Shown: positions 1-7,517 of the stretch, in pieces | Position numbering within the stretch: position 1 is the first letter of the stretch | Layout of the letters: each line of letters starts with the position of its first letter | Assembly (NCBI RefSeq): GCF_010645065.1 | Contig: NZ_JAADZW010000023.1 | Coordinates: forward strand, 1-50,956 | Direction of reading: 5' to 3' | Length of the DNA: 50,956 nucleotides | From: Flavobacterium fluviatile | Lineage (GTDB): Bacteria; Bacteroidota; Bacteroidia; Flavobacteriales; Flavobacteriaceae | Program-made: the position numbers and the translations under genes | The notes under the pieces: model-generated | The model's database searches: none | What the model was told of the DNA's origin: nothing | The model's input: only the letters and a program-made list of their open reading frames with translations

Positions 1-27
1 ATCGCAAGAAGTTTCCTCTCGGTCATA

Positions 28-35
28 CAAATATA
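28..35 (-). promoter_or_regulatory. Probable TAnnTTTG promoter -7 box for a gene left of the window
   Basis: On the minus strand this reads TATATTTG, the Bacteroidota -7 consensus TAnnTTTG. It points out of the left edge of the window, so its gene would begin at or before position 1. Only the motif is seen; the gene cannot be identified. Confidence 0.4.
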
Positions 36-111
36 AAAAAAATAGTAAAATAAATTAGGAACTAAAGATAGTACCTATGGCACTCGTTTTCAAAAGAACG
101 TTCTTTCTTTT

Positions 112-217
112 TTGTCATTTCGACCGGAGGGAGAAATCACACTAGAAGCTCCATAAAGTATGGTTCCAATCTTTGTCGAATCCCGAGTGTGATTTCTCCC
201 TCCGGTCGAAATGACAA
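112..217. repeat. Large dispersed-type inverted repeat upstream of ddl
   Basis: The left arm (112-143) begins TTGTCATTTCGACCGGAGG and the right arm (186-217) is its perfect 32-base reverse complement. A 42-base loop separates them. A related element with a diverged core lies at 1380-1508, so this looks like a dispersed intergenic palindrome rather than a terminator. No gene is seen in 36-317 apart from this element and short GAAAC-type spacer repeats near 260-305. Confidence 0.8.
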
Positions 218-317
218 GATTGAGAAAAAATAGTGTAATTCATGCAATTTGTAGCAAGAACCTGAAACGTGAAACAAATAAAAACTTAAGAATAAACCTG
301 AAACAAAAAAATATAAA

Positions 318-1289
318 ATGAAAAACATAGCCATCATCATGGGCGGATATTCAAGCGAATATAAAATCTCTCTAATCAGCGGAAACGTAGTAAAACAATA
401 TCTTGACAAAACAAAATACAACGGATTCCGAATTCATATTTTCAAAGAAAAATGGGTTTATGTTGACGAAAATGAAGCTGAATTTCCAATTGACAGAAAC
501 GATTTTTCCGTAACCGTAAACGGCGATAAAATCAAATTTGACTGTGTTTTTAATGCTATTCACGGTTCTCCGGGCGAAGACGGACTTATGCAGGCGTATT
601 TCGAATTACTCGGAATTCCGCAGACTTCATGCGATTATTATCAGGCAGCCGTAACCTTCAACAAACGTGATTTATTATCGGTTTTAAAACCATACGGAAT
701 CAAAACGGCTATCTCATATTACCTAAACAAAGGAGAAGAGATCAATACAGCCGAAATCGTCAAAAAGGTTGGTTTACCTTGTTTCGTAAAACCAAACAAA
801 GCCGGATCAAGTTTTGGAATCTCAAAAGTAAAAACCGAAGCCGAATTGCCAATTGCCATTGAAGTAGCGTACAAAGAAGACAACGAAATCATCATCGAAA
901 GTTTCCTTGACGGAACTGAGGTTTCTGTTGGCGTTATCAATTATAAAGGAGAAATCATCGTTTTACCCATTACAGAAATCGTCTCAGACAATGATTTCTT
1001 TGATTACGAAGCCAAATACGAAGGAAAATCACAGGAAATTACACCTGCGAGAATTTCAGACGAACTGACACAGAAAATTGGCGAAACAGCCAAACGCGCT
1101 TATGAGGTGTTGAAAATGAAAGGGTTCTCAAGAAGCGAATTCATTATCGTAAACAACGAACCGCACATGCTGGAAATGAATACCATCCCGGGATTAACAA
1201 CCGAAAGCTTAATTCCACAGCAGGCAAAAGCAGCCGGAATAACCCTTGAAGATTTATTTACCAATGCAATTGAGCTGGCGCTGGCTTAA
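318..1289 (+). CDS. ddl: D-alanine--D-alanine ligase
   Basis: It joins two D-alanines with ATP hydrolysis to make the dipeptide that ends the peptidoglycan stem, in the cytoplasm. At 323 residues it has normal Ddl length. The N-terminal nucleotide-fold signature IMGGYSSEYKISL lies near residues 7-19 and HGSPGEDG near 82. The ATP-grasp segment is FVKPNKAGSSFGISKV, and the C-terminal substrate/metal signature is EMNTIPGLT near residue 288. The start ATG at 318 directly precedes the conserved KNIAIIMGG strand. The gene stands alone and is followed by a hairpin terminator at 1309-1347. Confidence 0.96.
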   Translation: MKNIAIIMGGYSSEYKISLISGNVVKQYLDKTKYNGFRIHIFKEKWVYVDENEAEFPIDRNDFSVTVNGDKIKFDCVFNAIHGSPGEDGLMQAYFELLGIPQTSCDYYQAAVTFNKRDLLSVLKPYGIKTAISYYLNKGEEINTAEIVKKVGLPCFVKPNKAGSSFGISKVKTEAELPIAIEVAYKEDNEIIIESFLDGTEVSVGVINYKGEIIVLPITEIVSDNDFFDYEAKYEGKSQEITPARISDELTQKIGETAKRAYEVLKMKGFSRSEFIIVNNEPHMLEMNTIPGLTTESLIPQQAKAAGITLEDLFTNAIELALA

Positions 1290-1308
1290 AAAGATGCTAA
1301 GATACTGA

Positions 1309-1347
1309 GGTGCTAAGATTCTAAGATTTTAGCACCTTTGTTTTTTT
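1309..1347 (+). terminator. Intrinsic terminator after ddl
   Basis: The arms GGTGCTAA (1309-1316) and TTAGCACC (1329-1336) are perfectly complementary, and TTTG plus a run of seven T follows. The stem is built from the CTTAG/GCTAAG spacer words that recur at 1535-1575 and 2325-2358. A dispersed spacer repeat therefore appears to serve as the terminator. Confidence 0.7.
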
Positions 1348-1379
1348 AATAGTCTTAATTCTAACTAAAACAAACAATA

Positions 1380-1508
1380 TTGTCATTCCAACGAAGAAGT
1401 ACACGAGTGATAGCGAACTGGCGAAGCAATCTCTACGATTATATTCGCTAAAGATTGAAATACTTTATAGAGCTTCTCACGAAGATTCCACCTTCGTCGG
1501 AATGACAA
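1380..1508. repeat. Dispersed palindromic element containing a CACGAG module
   Basis: The ends TTGTCATTCCAACGAAG (1380-1396) and CTTCGTCGGAATGACAA (1492-1508) are reverse complements with one mismatch. Inside, near 1402-1424, lies a CACGAGTGATAGCGAACTGG segment, a module that recurs inside unrelated elements near 7355, 9570 and 44093. The spacer between ddl and the DUF421 gene (1290-1579) holds this element, the ddl terminator and CTTAG-type words, and no gene. Confidence 0.75.
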
Positions 1509-1579
1509 ATCAAGAAAATTTAGGTTTCAGAGTGAAAAACTTAGTAACTTAGTTCCTCAGAACCTTAGCACCTCAACAA

Positions 1580-2272
1580 ATGAAAGAAATATTTGAATGG
1601 GATAGATTGTTATTTAACGAACTGCCGGGAGTTTTCCTTCTGGAAGTAATCTTTCGTTCCTCCGTAATGTTCATAATTTTATTACTGACACTAAAACTGG
1701 CAGGAAAAAGAGGCGTAAAACAATTGTCTATTTTTGAAACTGTAATAATTATTGCGCTGGGCTCTGCTGCAGGAGACCCTATGTTTTATGAAGATGTAGG
1801 CATTGTACCGGCGATAACGGTTTTTGGAGTTATCATGATTTTGTACCGGACTGTCACCTGGCTAACCGGAAAAAGCAAAAAATTTGAAGAATTCATAGAA
1901 GGCAAAACCGAATGCCTTATTCAGGACGGAAAATTTTCTTTATCCTCTTTTGCAAAAGAAACGCTGGCACAGGATGAATTTTTTTCGGAACTCAGAGTAC
2001 AATCCATCGAACATTTGGGACAGGTGAAACATGCTTTTATAGAACCCAGCGGTGAAATAAGTGTTTTTTATTATCCGGATGAAGAAGTTGGATACGGACT
2101 GCCGATTTTACCTGCTTTGTTTTCTAAAAAAAGTAAAATTATTCCAACTGACGGTACCTATTCCTGCAGCTTCTGTGGACATACTGAGAAACAAAAAGCA
2201 GGGACTGCAAAATGCAAAGTTTGTCAAAAAGAGGAATGGGTTGAATCCATAAATACAAAAAGGATAACGTAA
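1580..2272 (+). CDS. DUF421 (YetF-like) membrane protein with C-terminal zinc ribbon
   Basis: This is a membrane protein of the DUF421/YetF family, whose molecular function is not firmly established. Hydrophobic segments lie near residues 18-40, 50-70 and 73-90. The cytoplasmic DUF421 part follows, including the LAQDEFFSELRVQSIEHLGQ segment and then FIEPSGEISVFYYP. After that the protein has a short zinc-ribbon-like tail with two CxxC pairs (CSFC near 197-200 and CKVC near 213-216), suggesting metal binding. The 230-residue length is usual for the family. It has no tight operon partner; coaD begins 93 bases downstream. Confidence 0.85.
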   Translation: MKEIFEWDRLLFNELPGVFLLEVIFRSSVMFIILLLTLKLAGKRGVKQLSIFETVIIIALGSAAGDPMFYEDVGIVPAITVFGVIMILYRTVTWLTGKSKKFEEFIEGKTECLIQDGKFSLSSFAKETLAQDEFFSELRVQSIEHLGQVKHAFIEPSGEISVFYYPDEEVGYGLPILPALFSKKSKIIPTDGTYSCSFCGHTEKQKAGTAKCKVCQKEEWVESINTKRIT

Positions 2273-2365
2273 AGAAATTTCAATACTTAAAATACCAAAT
2301 TCCAAAGCTGCTGCTTTAAAAAAACTTAGAAGCTTAGTACCTCAAAACCTTAGAAAATTTAAAAA

Positions 2366-2824
2366 ATGAAAAAAGCTATATTTCCGGGGTCGTTTGATCC
2401 TATTACTCTTGGACACGAAGATATTATCAAAAGAGGAATCCCTTTATTTGATGAAATCATAATAGCTATTGGTGTTAATGCCGAAAAAAAATACATGTTT
2501 TCACTGGAAGAAAGAAAACGCTTTATAGAGGAAACTTTTAAAAACGAACCTAAAGTTTCGGTGATTACTTACGAAGGCCTGACCATCGATCTGGCAAAAA
2601 AACTAAAAGCCAATTTTATTTTAAGAGGTTTGCGCAACCCAGCCGATTTTGAATTTGAAAAAGCCATCGCACATACTAACAGAAAACTATCTAAAATAGA
2701 AACCGTGTTTTTATTAACTGCGGCAGGTACTTCATTTATCAGTTCTAGTATTGTTCGTGATGTATTACGCCACGGCGGCGAATATGAAATGCTGGTTCCG
2801 GAGGCAGTGAGGGTGAAGAAATAA
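2366..2824 (+). CDS. coaD: Pantetheine-phosphate adenylyltransferase
   Basis: It catalyses the penultimate step of coenzyme A synthesis, transferring AMP from ATP to 4'-phosphopantetheine. The protein has 152 residues, normal for CoaD. The N-terminal PGSFDPITLGHEDII contains the TxGH nucleotidyltransferase signature (residues 8-22). LRGLRNPADFEFE lies near 88-100 and SSSIVRDVLRHGG near 126. The start at 2366 directly precedes the first beta-strand KKAIFPGSFDP. The spacer upstream (2273-2365) contains CTTAG-type repeat words. Confidence 0.97.
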   Translation: MKKAIFPGSFDPITLGHEDIIKRGIPLFDEIIIAIGVNAEKKYMFSLEERKRFIEETFKNEPKVSVITYEGLTIDLAKKLKANFILRGLRNPADFEFEKAIAHTNRKLSKIETVFLLTAAGTSFISSSIVRDVLRHGGEYEMLVPEAVRVKK

Positions 2825-2851
2825 AATTCAATAATTTAAAAGATTATTACA

Positions 2852-2998
2852 ATGAAAACTCATAAACGAACTGAAAACCAAACTAAAATTCTTGAAGGAA
2901 TGGACAAAGTTTATGAAAAACTAATAGATTTCAAAAAGAAAATGAATAGCGAATTAGTTGTTCTAAAAGACGGTAAAATAGTACGTATTAAACCTTGA
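2852..2998 (+). CDS. Basic 48-residue microprotein
   Basis: This short ORF begins ATG AAA ACT CAT and ends in TGA, encoding 48 residues. It starts 27 bases after the coaD stop. The sequence begins MKTHKRTENQTKILEGMDKV, continues YEKLIDFKKKMNSEL, and closes VVLKDGKIVRIKP. This is a charged helix followed by a small beta-hairpin-like end. The codons resemble those of neighbouring genes and the composition is protein-like rather than random. Its position suggests co-transcription with coaD. I do not recognise a family and assign no function. It could instead be a chance ORF. Confidence 0.55.
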   Translation: MKTHKRTENQTKILEGMDKVYEKLIDFKKKMNSELVVLKDGKIVRIKP

Positions 2999-3012
2999 TT
3001 TTGAACCAAACA

Positions 3013-3020
3013 TAAATTTG
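3013..3020 (+). promoter_or_regulatory. Probable TAnnTTTG promoter of the PhnA-type gene
   Basis: TAAATTTG matches the Bacteroidota -7 consensus, 50 bases before the ATG at 3071. No well-spaced TTG -33 box is obvious, so this is a moderate call. Confidence 0.45.
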
Positions 3021-3070
3021 TAACCCAGTCAAATTATAAGTAATTTCGGCGTTTCAAATAAAATCAAACC

Positions 3071-3649
3071 ATGAGCATCGAAAGAGAATTAAGGAAACGC
3101 AGCGGATCTAAATGTGAACTTTGCGGCGCAGAAGAAAACCTGAAAGTATATACCATTTTACCCACTCAAAAAGGCGGAATTGACGAAAGTATATTAGCCT
3201 GCAATACCTGTATTGACCAAATTGAAAATCCGGACAAAGTTGATTTAAATCACTGGAGATGCCTTAACGACAGTATGTGGAATGAAAACATTCCGGTTCA
3301 GGTTGTGGCCTGGAGAATGTTAAGCCGTATGCGTGCTGCCGGCTGGCCTCAGGAATTACTGGACATGATGTACTTAGACGAAGATACTCTTACGTGGGCA
3401 CAGGCAACCGGAGAAGGTGAAGATGACGAAAACAAACTGGTTCATCGTGATAGCAACGGCGTTGTTTTACAGCACGGAGATTCGGTAGTTTTAATTAAAG
3501 ATCTGAAGGTAAAAGGATCAAGCATGGTTGCCAAACAAGGCACTGCTGTTCGCAATATTCGCTTAGATCATGAAAACGCTGAATATATTGAAGGAAAAGT
3601 CGATGGTCAGCAGATTGTTATTATTACACAATACGTTAAGAAGATATAA
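3071..3649 (+). CDS. PhnA-domain (YjdM-type) protein
   Basis: A 192-residue protein of the PhnA/YjdM family, historically annotated as alkylphosphonate utilisation. The domain is not a phosphonate lyase component and its role in this lineage is unclear. The N-terminus has a zinc-ribbon with CELCG (near 15-19) and CNTC (near 44-47). The C-terminal third, from DSNGVVLQHGDSVVLIKDLKVKG onward, is the small beta-barrel typical of PhnA, with AVRNIRL and VDGQQIVIITQYVKK. The middle part (LNHWRCLNDSMWNENIPVQ) is typical of the longer Bacteroidota form. The gene converges on the fasciclin gene and shares a bidirectional terminator with it. Confidence 0.88.
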   Translation: MSIERELRKRSGSKCELCGAEENLKVYTILPTQKGGIDESILACNTCIDQIENPDKVDLNHWRCLNDSMWNENIPVQVVAWRMLSRMRAAGWPQELLDMMYLDEDTLTWAQATGEGEDDENKLVHRDSNGVVLQHGDSVVLIKDLKVKGSSMVAKQGTAVRNIRLDHENAEYIEGKVDGQQIVIITQYVKKI

Positions 3650-3656
3650 TCTAAAA

Positions 3657-3693
3657 AAGTCACAGTTTTATTGCATTAACAAAACTGTGACTT
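3657..3693. terminator. Bidirectional terminator between convergent genes
   Basis: Perfect 13-base arms AAGTCACAGTTTT (3657-3669) and AAAACTGTGACTT (3681-3693) flank an 11-base loop. The hairpin sits between the plus-strand PhnA-type gene and the minus-strand fasciclin gene. A T-rich flank follows on both strands. Confidence 0.85.
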
Positions 3694-3718
3694 AAAAATT
3701 AATTAACCTTATTTAATT

Positions 3719-4273
3719 TTACATTTTTGGCAACAATACGGTGTCAACTACATGAATAACACCATTTGATTGGTTGACATCTGCAATAGTAACTTTCGAT
3801 TTGTTTCCGCTTTCATCAGAGATGTACAAATCTTTCCCGTCCATCCAGGCAGTTAAAGTTCCGCCGCTAACTGTTTTAAGAGTTGCTTTTCCCTTACCCA
3901 TTTTTATTGCTTTTGCAATATCCAAAGCATTCATTTTTCCAGCTACAACGTGATAGGTTAATATTGTTTGTAGTGTTTTGATATTTTCCGGTTTTAATAA
4001 TGTTTCAACAGTTCCAGCTGGAAGTTTGTCAAATGCAGCATTTGTGGGAGCAAAAACCGTAAAAGGTCCTTTTCCTTGTAATGTTTCTACCAATCCTGCC
4101 GCTTTTACTGCAGCAACCAATGTCGTATGATCTTTTGAGTTAACGGCATTTTCGACAATATTCTTATTTGGATACATGGCAGCTCCGCCAACCATTACTG
4201 TTTTTTGTGCAAATGATGCAAATCCGAATCCCAAAGCTAAAACTGCTGCTGCTAAAAATTTTGTAGTTTTCAT
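3719..4273 (-). CDS. Secreted fasciclin (FAS1) domain protein
   Basis: A 184-residue exported protein with a single FAS1 fold, a domain used in adhesion or matrix contacts. An N-terminal signal peptide (MKTTKFLAAAVLALGFGFASFAQ) is cleaved near residue 22. The FAS1 signatures are TLVAAVKAAGLVETLQGKGPFTVFAPTNAAF in the first half and the H-box and C-terminal strands LTYHVVAGKM and VNQSNGVIHVVDTVLLP. The length is normal for a one-domain member. The gene is monocistronic, with a shared terminator at its 3' end. About 370 bases of non-coding DNA lie upstream (4274-4642), with only a small CCTTTTATAAAAGG palindrome at 4396-4409 visible there. Confidence 0.93.
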   Translation of the reverse strand: MKTTKFLAAAVLALGFGFASFAQKTVMVGGAAMYPNKNIVENAVNSKDHTTLVAAVKAAGLVETLQGKGPFTVFAPTNAAFDKLPAGTVETLLKPENIKTLQTILTYHVVAGKMNALDIAKAIKMGKGKATLKTVSGGTLTAWMDGKDLYISDESGNKSKVTIADVNQSNGVIHVVDTVLLPKM

Positions 4274-4642
4274 AATGAATGTTTTAAGTTATAGATTCAT
4301 TTACGCTTTAAGTCTTAATTTGGTTTTAGGATTGCTGAAATTAAAAATTAATAAAAAAAAGAGTTCGTAGTAAAGCGCTAGATTACAAACAACTACCTTT
4401 TATAAAAGGAAGAAAATTTAAACTTAATTTAAAATCAGGACCATTTCGTAAGATAAATTTACTACTAAGGGAACATTCTCTTTTATTGATTTTGCCTAAT
4501 TTAATATGAAGACCTTAAAAATGATAATTTAACAAGTTATCAGAAAAATTGTATAAAATATCTTCATATCATAAAATGTACTTTTAATCTGTCCAATAAA
4601 GGTGGGCTATGATAAAAATACTAAAACTAAAAACTTATTGAT

Positions 4643-4933
4643 ATGGAATTTGATAATCAATTTTATTCGTCTGACGAATATACGAGCGATATGACACATT
4701 ATGAAGAACAGCTGATATTAAATTACGATGATTACTTAGATGTCGCTTTTGAAGCAGAACTTACAGCCAGTAACCATTACAACTTAGAGCTTGGCGACCT
4801 GGAAGAATACCTTGAGGATGATCTGCATTCTGAATACGATGAAAATGACTGGGAAGAACTGGAATCTATTGGACTCGACGGTGAATTTGATAAGAATGAG
4901 GAAGAACCAGGAAGTTTTCTAATGAAGAACTAA
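4643..4933 (+). CDS. Highly acidic small protein of unknown function
   Basis: A 96-residue protein with about 32 Asp/Glu, only two Lys and no Arg, so strongly acidic. It is rich in Tyr as well (for example YEEQ, NYDDYLD, EEYLEDD). No signal peptide or membrane segment is visible. Similar acidic proteins exist in Bacteroidota as uncharacterised families, but I do not recognise a named domain. Such charge suggests a nucleic-acid mimic, a protein-binding factor or a disordered protein; this is speculation. The gene is monocistronic with its own downstream hairpin. Confidence 0.72.
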   Translation: MEFDNQFYSSDEYTSDMTHYEEQLILNYDDYLDVAFEAELTASNHYNLELGDLEEYLEDDLHSEYDENDWEELESIGLDGEFDKNEEEPGSFLMKN

Positions 4934-4964
4934 AACTGAGTTGTTGTTGATAATAAAACATAAA

Positions 4965-4994
4965 AAAGTCCCCTTTTAAACATAAGGGAACTTT
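4965..4994. terminator. Terminator between the acidic protein and the flavin oxidoreductase
   Basis: The arms AAAGTCCCCTT (4965-4975) and AAGGGAACTTT (4984-4994) pair with one mismatch around an 8-base loop. A-rich and T-rich flanks let it act on both strands between convergent genes. Confidence 0.75.
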
Positions 4995-5006
4995 GTGTTT
5001 TATAAT

Positions 5007-6029
5007 TTAACGCCAACCAAGTTCCGGGGCAACATATTTTAGTATAGCTGAGAGCACATGAATATTATAGTCAACGCCTAATGTGTTGGGTATTGTCAGC
5101 AATAATGTATCGGCTTCCTGAATAGCTTCATCCTGAGCTAATTCTGCGATGAGTTTATCCGGCTCAGCTGCATAACTTTTACCAAAGATTGCCCGTTTAT
5201 CTCTTTCAATATTACCAAAGCTATCTGAGCCTTTACCCTGATCTGCAAAATAGTATCTGTCCTGGTCGTTGACCAGTGCAAAAATGGAACGGCTTACTGA
5301 AACCCTTGCTTCACGCTGATGTCCGGCTTTTTTCCAGGCTTCTTTGTATAACCGGATCTGCTCTGCCTGCTGGATATGGAAAGGTTTGCCATTTTCATCA
5401 TACTTCAGGGTAGAACTTTGCAAATGCATTCCGTTTTCAGCCGCCCAGACAGCTGTAGCATTGGATGCAGCCCCCCACCAGATTCGCTCTCGGAGTCCTT
5501 CTGAATGTGGCTCCAGCCGCAATAAGCCCGGCGGATTTGGAAACATCGGATACGGATTGGGTTCAGCAAATCCTTCACCGTTGAGCCTTTTTAAAAATTC
5601 CAGCGCTTTTTTGCGCCCCATATCAGCATCTGTTTCACCCTTTACAGGTTCGTACCCAAATTCGCGCCAGCCATCAATCACCTGTTCCGGCGATCCCCTG
5701 CTGATTCCTAATTGTAAACGTCCTCCTGAAATTAAGTCGGCAGCACCGGCATCTTCCACCATATACAACGGATTCTCATACCGCATATCAATCACTCCTG
5801 TCCCAATCTCTATTTTGCTTGTTTTAGCACCAATAGCCGAAAGTAAAGGAAAAGGCGATGCCAGCTGGGTGGCAAAATGATGAACCCGGAAATAAGCACC
5901 ATCCAAACCAATTTCCTCTGCAGCAACGGCCAAATCAATGGACTGAAGAAGCGTATCGCCTGCCGTACGGGTTTTATAAGAAGGATGATTCGCCCAATGC
6001 CCAAACGATAAAAATCCTATTTTCTTCAT
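5007..6029 (-). CDS. LLM-class flavin-dependent oxidoreductase
   Basis: A member of the bacterial luciferase-like monooxygenase superfamily (TIM-barrel, FMN or F420 users) with about 340 residues and no assigned substrate. The N-terminus KKIGFLSFGHW leads into a barrel with LAVAAEEIGLDGAYFRVHHF. TSKIEIGTGVIDMRYENPLYMVEDAGAADLISGGRLQLGISRGSP is the family core. GERIWWG-type and SNATAVWAAENGMHLQSS segments are also present. Two in-frame ATGs lie nine bases apart (6038 and 6029). I chose 6029 because MKKIGFLSFG matches the usual family start. A TATATTTG promoter box lies at 6057-6064. Confidence 0.9.
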   Translation of the reverse strand: MKKIGFLSFGHWANHPSYKTRTAGDTLLQSIDLAVAAEEIGLDGAYFRVHHFATQLASPFPLLSAIGAKTSKIEIGTGVIDMRYENPLYMVEDAGAADLISGGRLQLGISRGSPEQVIDGWREFGYEPVKGETDADMGRKKALEFLKRLNGEGFAEPNPYPMFPNPPGLLRLEPHSEGLRERIWWGAASNATAVWAAENGMHLQSSTLKYDENGKPFHIQQAEQIRLYKEAWKKAGHQREARVSVSRSIFALVNDQDRYYFADQGKGSDSFGNIERDKRAIFGKSYAAEPDKLIAELAQDEAIQEADTLLLTIPNTLGVDYNIHVLSAILKYVAPELGWR

Positions 6030-6056
6030 AGATAGCATTATTAGTAATTACTATTC

Positions 6057-6064
6057 CAAATATA
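6057..6064 (-). promoter_or_regulatory. Probable promoter of the LLM oxidoreductase gene
   Basis: The minus strand reads TATATTTG, a TAnnTTTG -7 box about 27 bases before the chosen start. A TTG lies 23 bases further upstream, at the long end of the usual spacing. Confidence 0.55.
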
Positions 6065-6207
6065 CGCATCATTATTGAGTAAGATTTCAATCGATAGACC
6101 GAAATTATCATCACCTTTGTTCATAAATAGTATATCTAAAAATCCTTTTAACTCTTCTGTTAATATTTATCTTTTTTTTAATAACTTTAAATCAAAATAG
6201 ATTCATT

Positions 6208-6726
6208 ATGGAAAATCTGCCTAAAAAAATAAGAAGCAAAAAGTTAAGTGCAAGAGTTGATTTGACTGCAATGGTCAGCGTTTCTTTTTTACTGATTATA
6301 TTTTTTATGGTTGTTGGCGAATTGTCAAAGCCAAAGGCTATTGATTTAGCATTGCCCGATAATGGAGATATAACTTGTGGTTGGCATGGTAGCTGTGGCG
6401 AAAATAGATCTTTTACAATTTTATTAGGTGATGATGATAAATTGATTTATTATATGGGGATTTTAAGTTATCCAATAATTCCTGCTAAAGAAATTGAATA
6501 TGGTAAAGAAGGAATTCGTAAAGAATTATTAAATAAAAATAAACAGATTCAGGAATATACAGGGAGCTCAAAAAATGGTTTAACAGTAATTATAAAACCC
6601 AGCAAAAAATGCAACTTCAAAAATTTAGTTGACATTCTGGATGAAATGGCAATTACTAAAATTCAAACTTATGCAATCGTAAATGATTTCACTCCCGAAG
6701 AAACTAAATTATTAGCAGACAACTAA
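6208..6726 (+). CDS. ExbD/TolR-like protein lacking the membrane Asp (first of two)
   Basis: A 172-residue ExbD-type biopolymer-transport protein with a short basic cytoplasmic N-terminus, one membrane helix (about residues 20-40) and a periplasmic domain ending YAIVNDFTPEETKLL. The family motif is normally MVD, where the Asp carries protons. Here the helix reads VDLTAMVSVSFLLIIFFMV, with Ser24 at that place. The periplasmic part has two Cys (TCGWHGSCG). It lies 12 bases before a paralogue with the same change, so the two are probably translated together. No exbB, tonB or receptor gene is nearby. The link to energy transduction is therefore doubtful. Confidence 0.88.
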   Translation: MENLPKKIRSKKLSARVDLTAMVSVSFLLIIFFMVVGELSKPKAIDLALPDNGDITCGWHGSCGENRSFTILLGDDDKLIYYMGILSYPIIPAKEIEYGKEGIRKELLNKNKQIQEYTGSSKNGLTVIIKPSKKCNFKNLVDILDEMAITKIQTYAIVNDFTPEETKLLADN

Positions 6727-6738
6727 AATTCAAAAGCA

Positions 6739-7263
6739 ATGGAAATCAATAGAAAAGTCAGAAGCAGAAAACTAAATACAAGAGTTGACTTAACCGCCAT
6801 GGTCAGCATTTCTTTTTTATTGATTATATTTTTTATGGTTGCGGCTGAATTGGCCAAACCGAAAATTATGGACTTTGGACACGGGGACAGTGGTTGTGGT
6901 CCTAAACCTGAATGCAACAAACCAGATGAAAACCGTATTTTAACCGTATTACTTGACGATAACGACAAGATGATTACTTATATGGGATTAATACATTCTC
7001 CTGTCCAGAATCCTAAACAAGTCAAATATGGAAGAGACGGAATACGTAGAGAGCTATTAAACATTGACAGAAAAGTTCATGAATATTCTGCCAGAATGGG
7101 AAAACCTGAAATAGGTGTTACAGTCATCATCAAACCCAGCAAAAAATCTAATTACGGCAATCTGGTTGATATTCTTGAAGAAATGAATATAACAGGAATT
7201 AATTCTTATGCTATTGTAGATTATTACACACCTGAAGAAACAAAATTACTTGCTTCAAATTAA
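6739..7263 (+). CDS. ExbD/TolR-like protein lacking the membrane Asp (second of two)
   Basis: A 174-residue paralogue of the preceding gene. The architecture is the same: basic N-terminus, one helix VDLTAMVSISFLLIIFFMV, and a periplasmic domain ending YAIVDYYTPEETKLL. Ser23 again replaces the proton-relaying Asp of ExbD. Two Cys (GCGPKPEC) follow the helix at an equivalent place. Both proteins share a segment with YGRDGIRRELLN or its close match. The pair looks like a local duplication that has kept the changed residue, perhaps forming a heteromer. Function unknown; distant ExbD ancestry is clear. Confidence 0.88.
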   Translation: MEINRKVRSRKLNTRVDLTAMVSISFLLIIFFMVAAELAKPKIMDFGHGDSGCGPKPECNKPDENRILTVLLDDNDKMITYMGLIHSPVQNPKQVKYGRDGIRRELLNIDRKVHEYSARMGKPEIGVTVIIKPSKKSNYGNLVDILEEMNITGINSYAIVDYYTPEETKLLASN

Positions 7264-7283
7264 ATTCATTGTGAAAACGGTTG

Positions 7284-7396
7284 CCTAGCCCAGATAGAAG
7301 GGAAAATCCTTTTGTGCCGGAGTTCGGCATAAAAGATTTGGAATGATAGCTGGACACGAGCGATAGCGAATTGACGAAGTAAATAGCTTCTAAAAC
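7284..7396 (+). repeat. Dispersed variable-stem hairpin element, copy 1
   Basis: It starts CCTAGCCCAGATAGAAGG, then ATCC and a hairpin with arms CTTTTGTGCCG and CGGCATAAAAG around GAGTT. After the hairpin, a CACGAGCGATAGCGAATTG module (from about 7353) is embedded before the usual AAATAGCTTC end. Related copies lie at 9551-9650, 19724-19805, 41452-41545 and 47463-47547. No gene is visible between 7264 and 7557; the rest of this spacer holds the rpsA terminator and a palindrome. Confidence 0.75.
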
Positions 7397-7484
7397 ATAA
7401 TAAAGAAATTTCAAATTCCAACTATGAGTTATCGACTTCGCTCCAACTTAGAAACTTGAAACCTTAAACAAAAAGACATAAAAA

Positions 7485-7513
7485 AAAGTCCCACACCACT
7501 GTGGAACTCTTTA
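7485..7513 (-). terminator. Terminator of rpsA
   Basis: The arms AAAGTCCCACA and TGTGGAACTCTTT pair around a short CCAC loop with small bulges. It lies about 45-75 bases downstream of the rpsA stop codon. Confidence 0.6.
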
Positions 7514-7517
7514 TATG

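Noticed and set aside
137..421. 94-codon minus-strand ORF across the ddl start and upstream palindrome
   Set aside because: It overlaps ddl antisense and part comes from the inverted repeat; no recognisable protein.
4396..4409. CCTTTTATAAAAGG palindrome as an operator of the acidic-protein gene
   Set aside because: It is AT-rich and short, with no recognised regulator and no repeat nearby; chance occurrence is likely.
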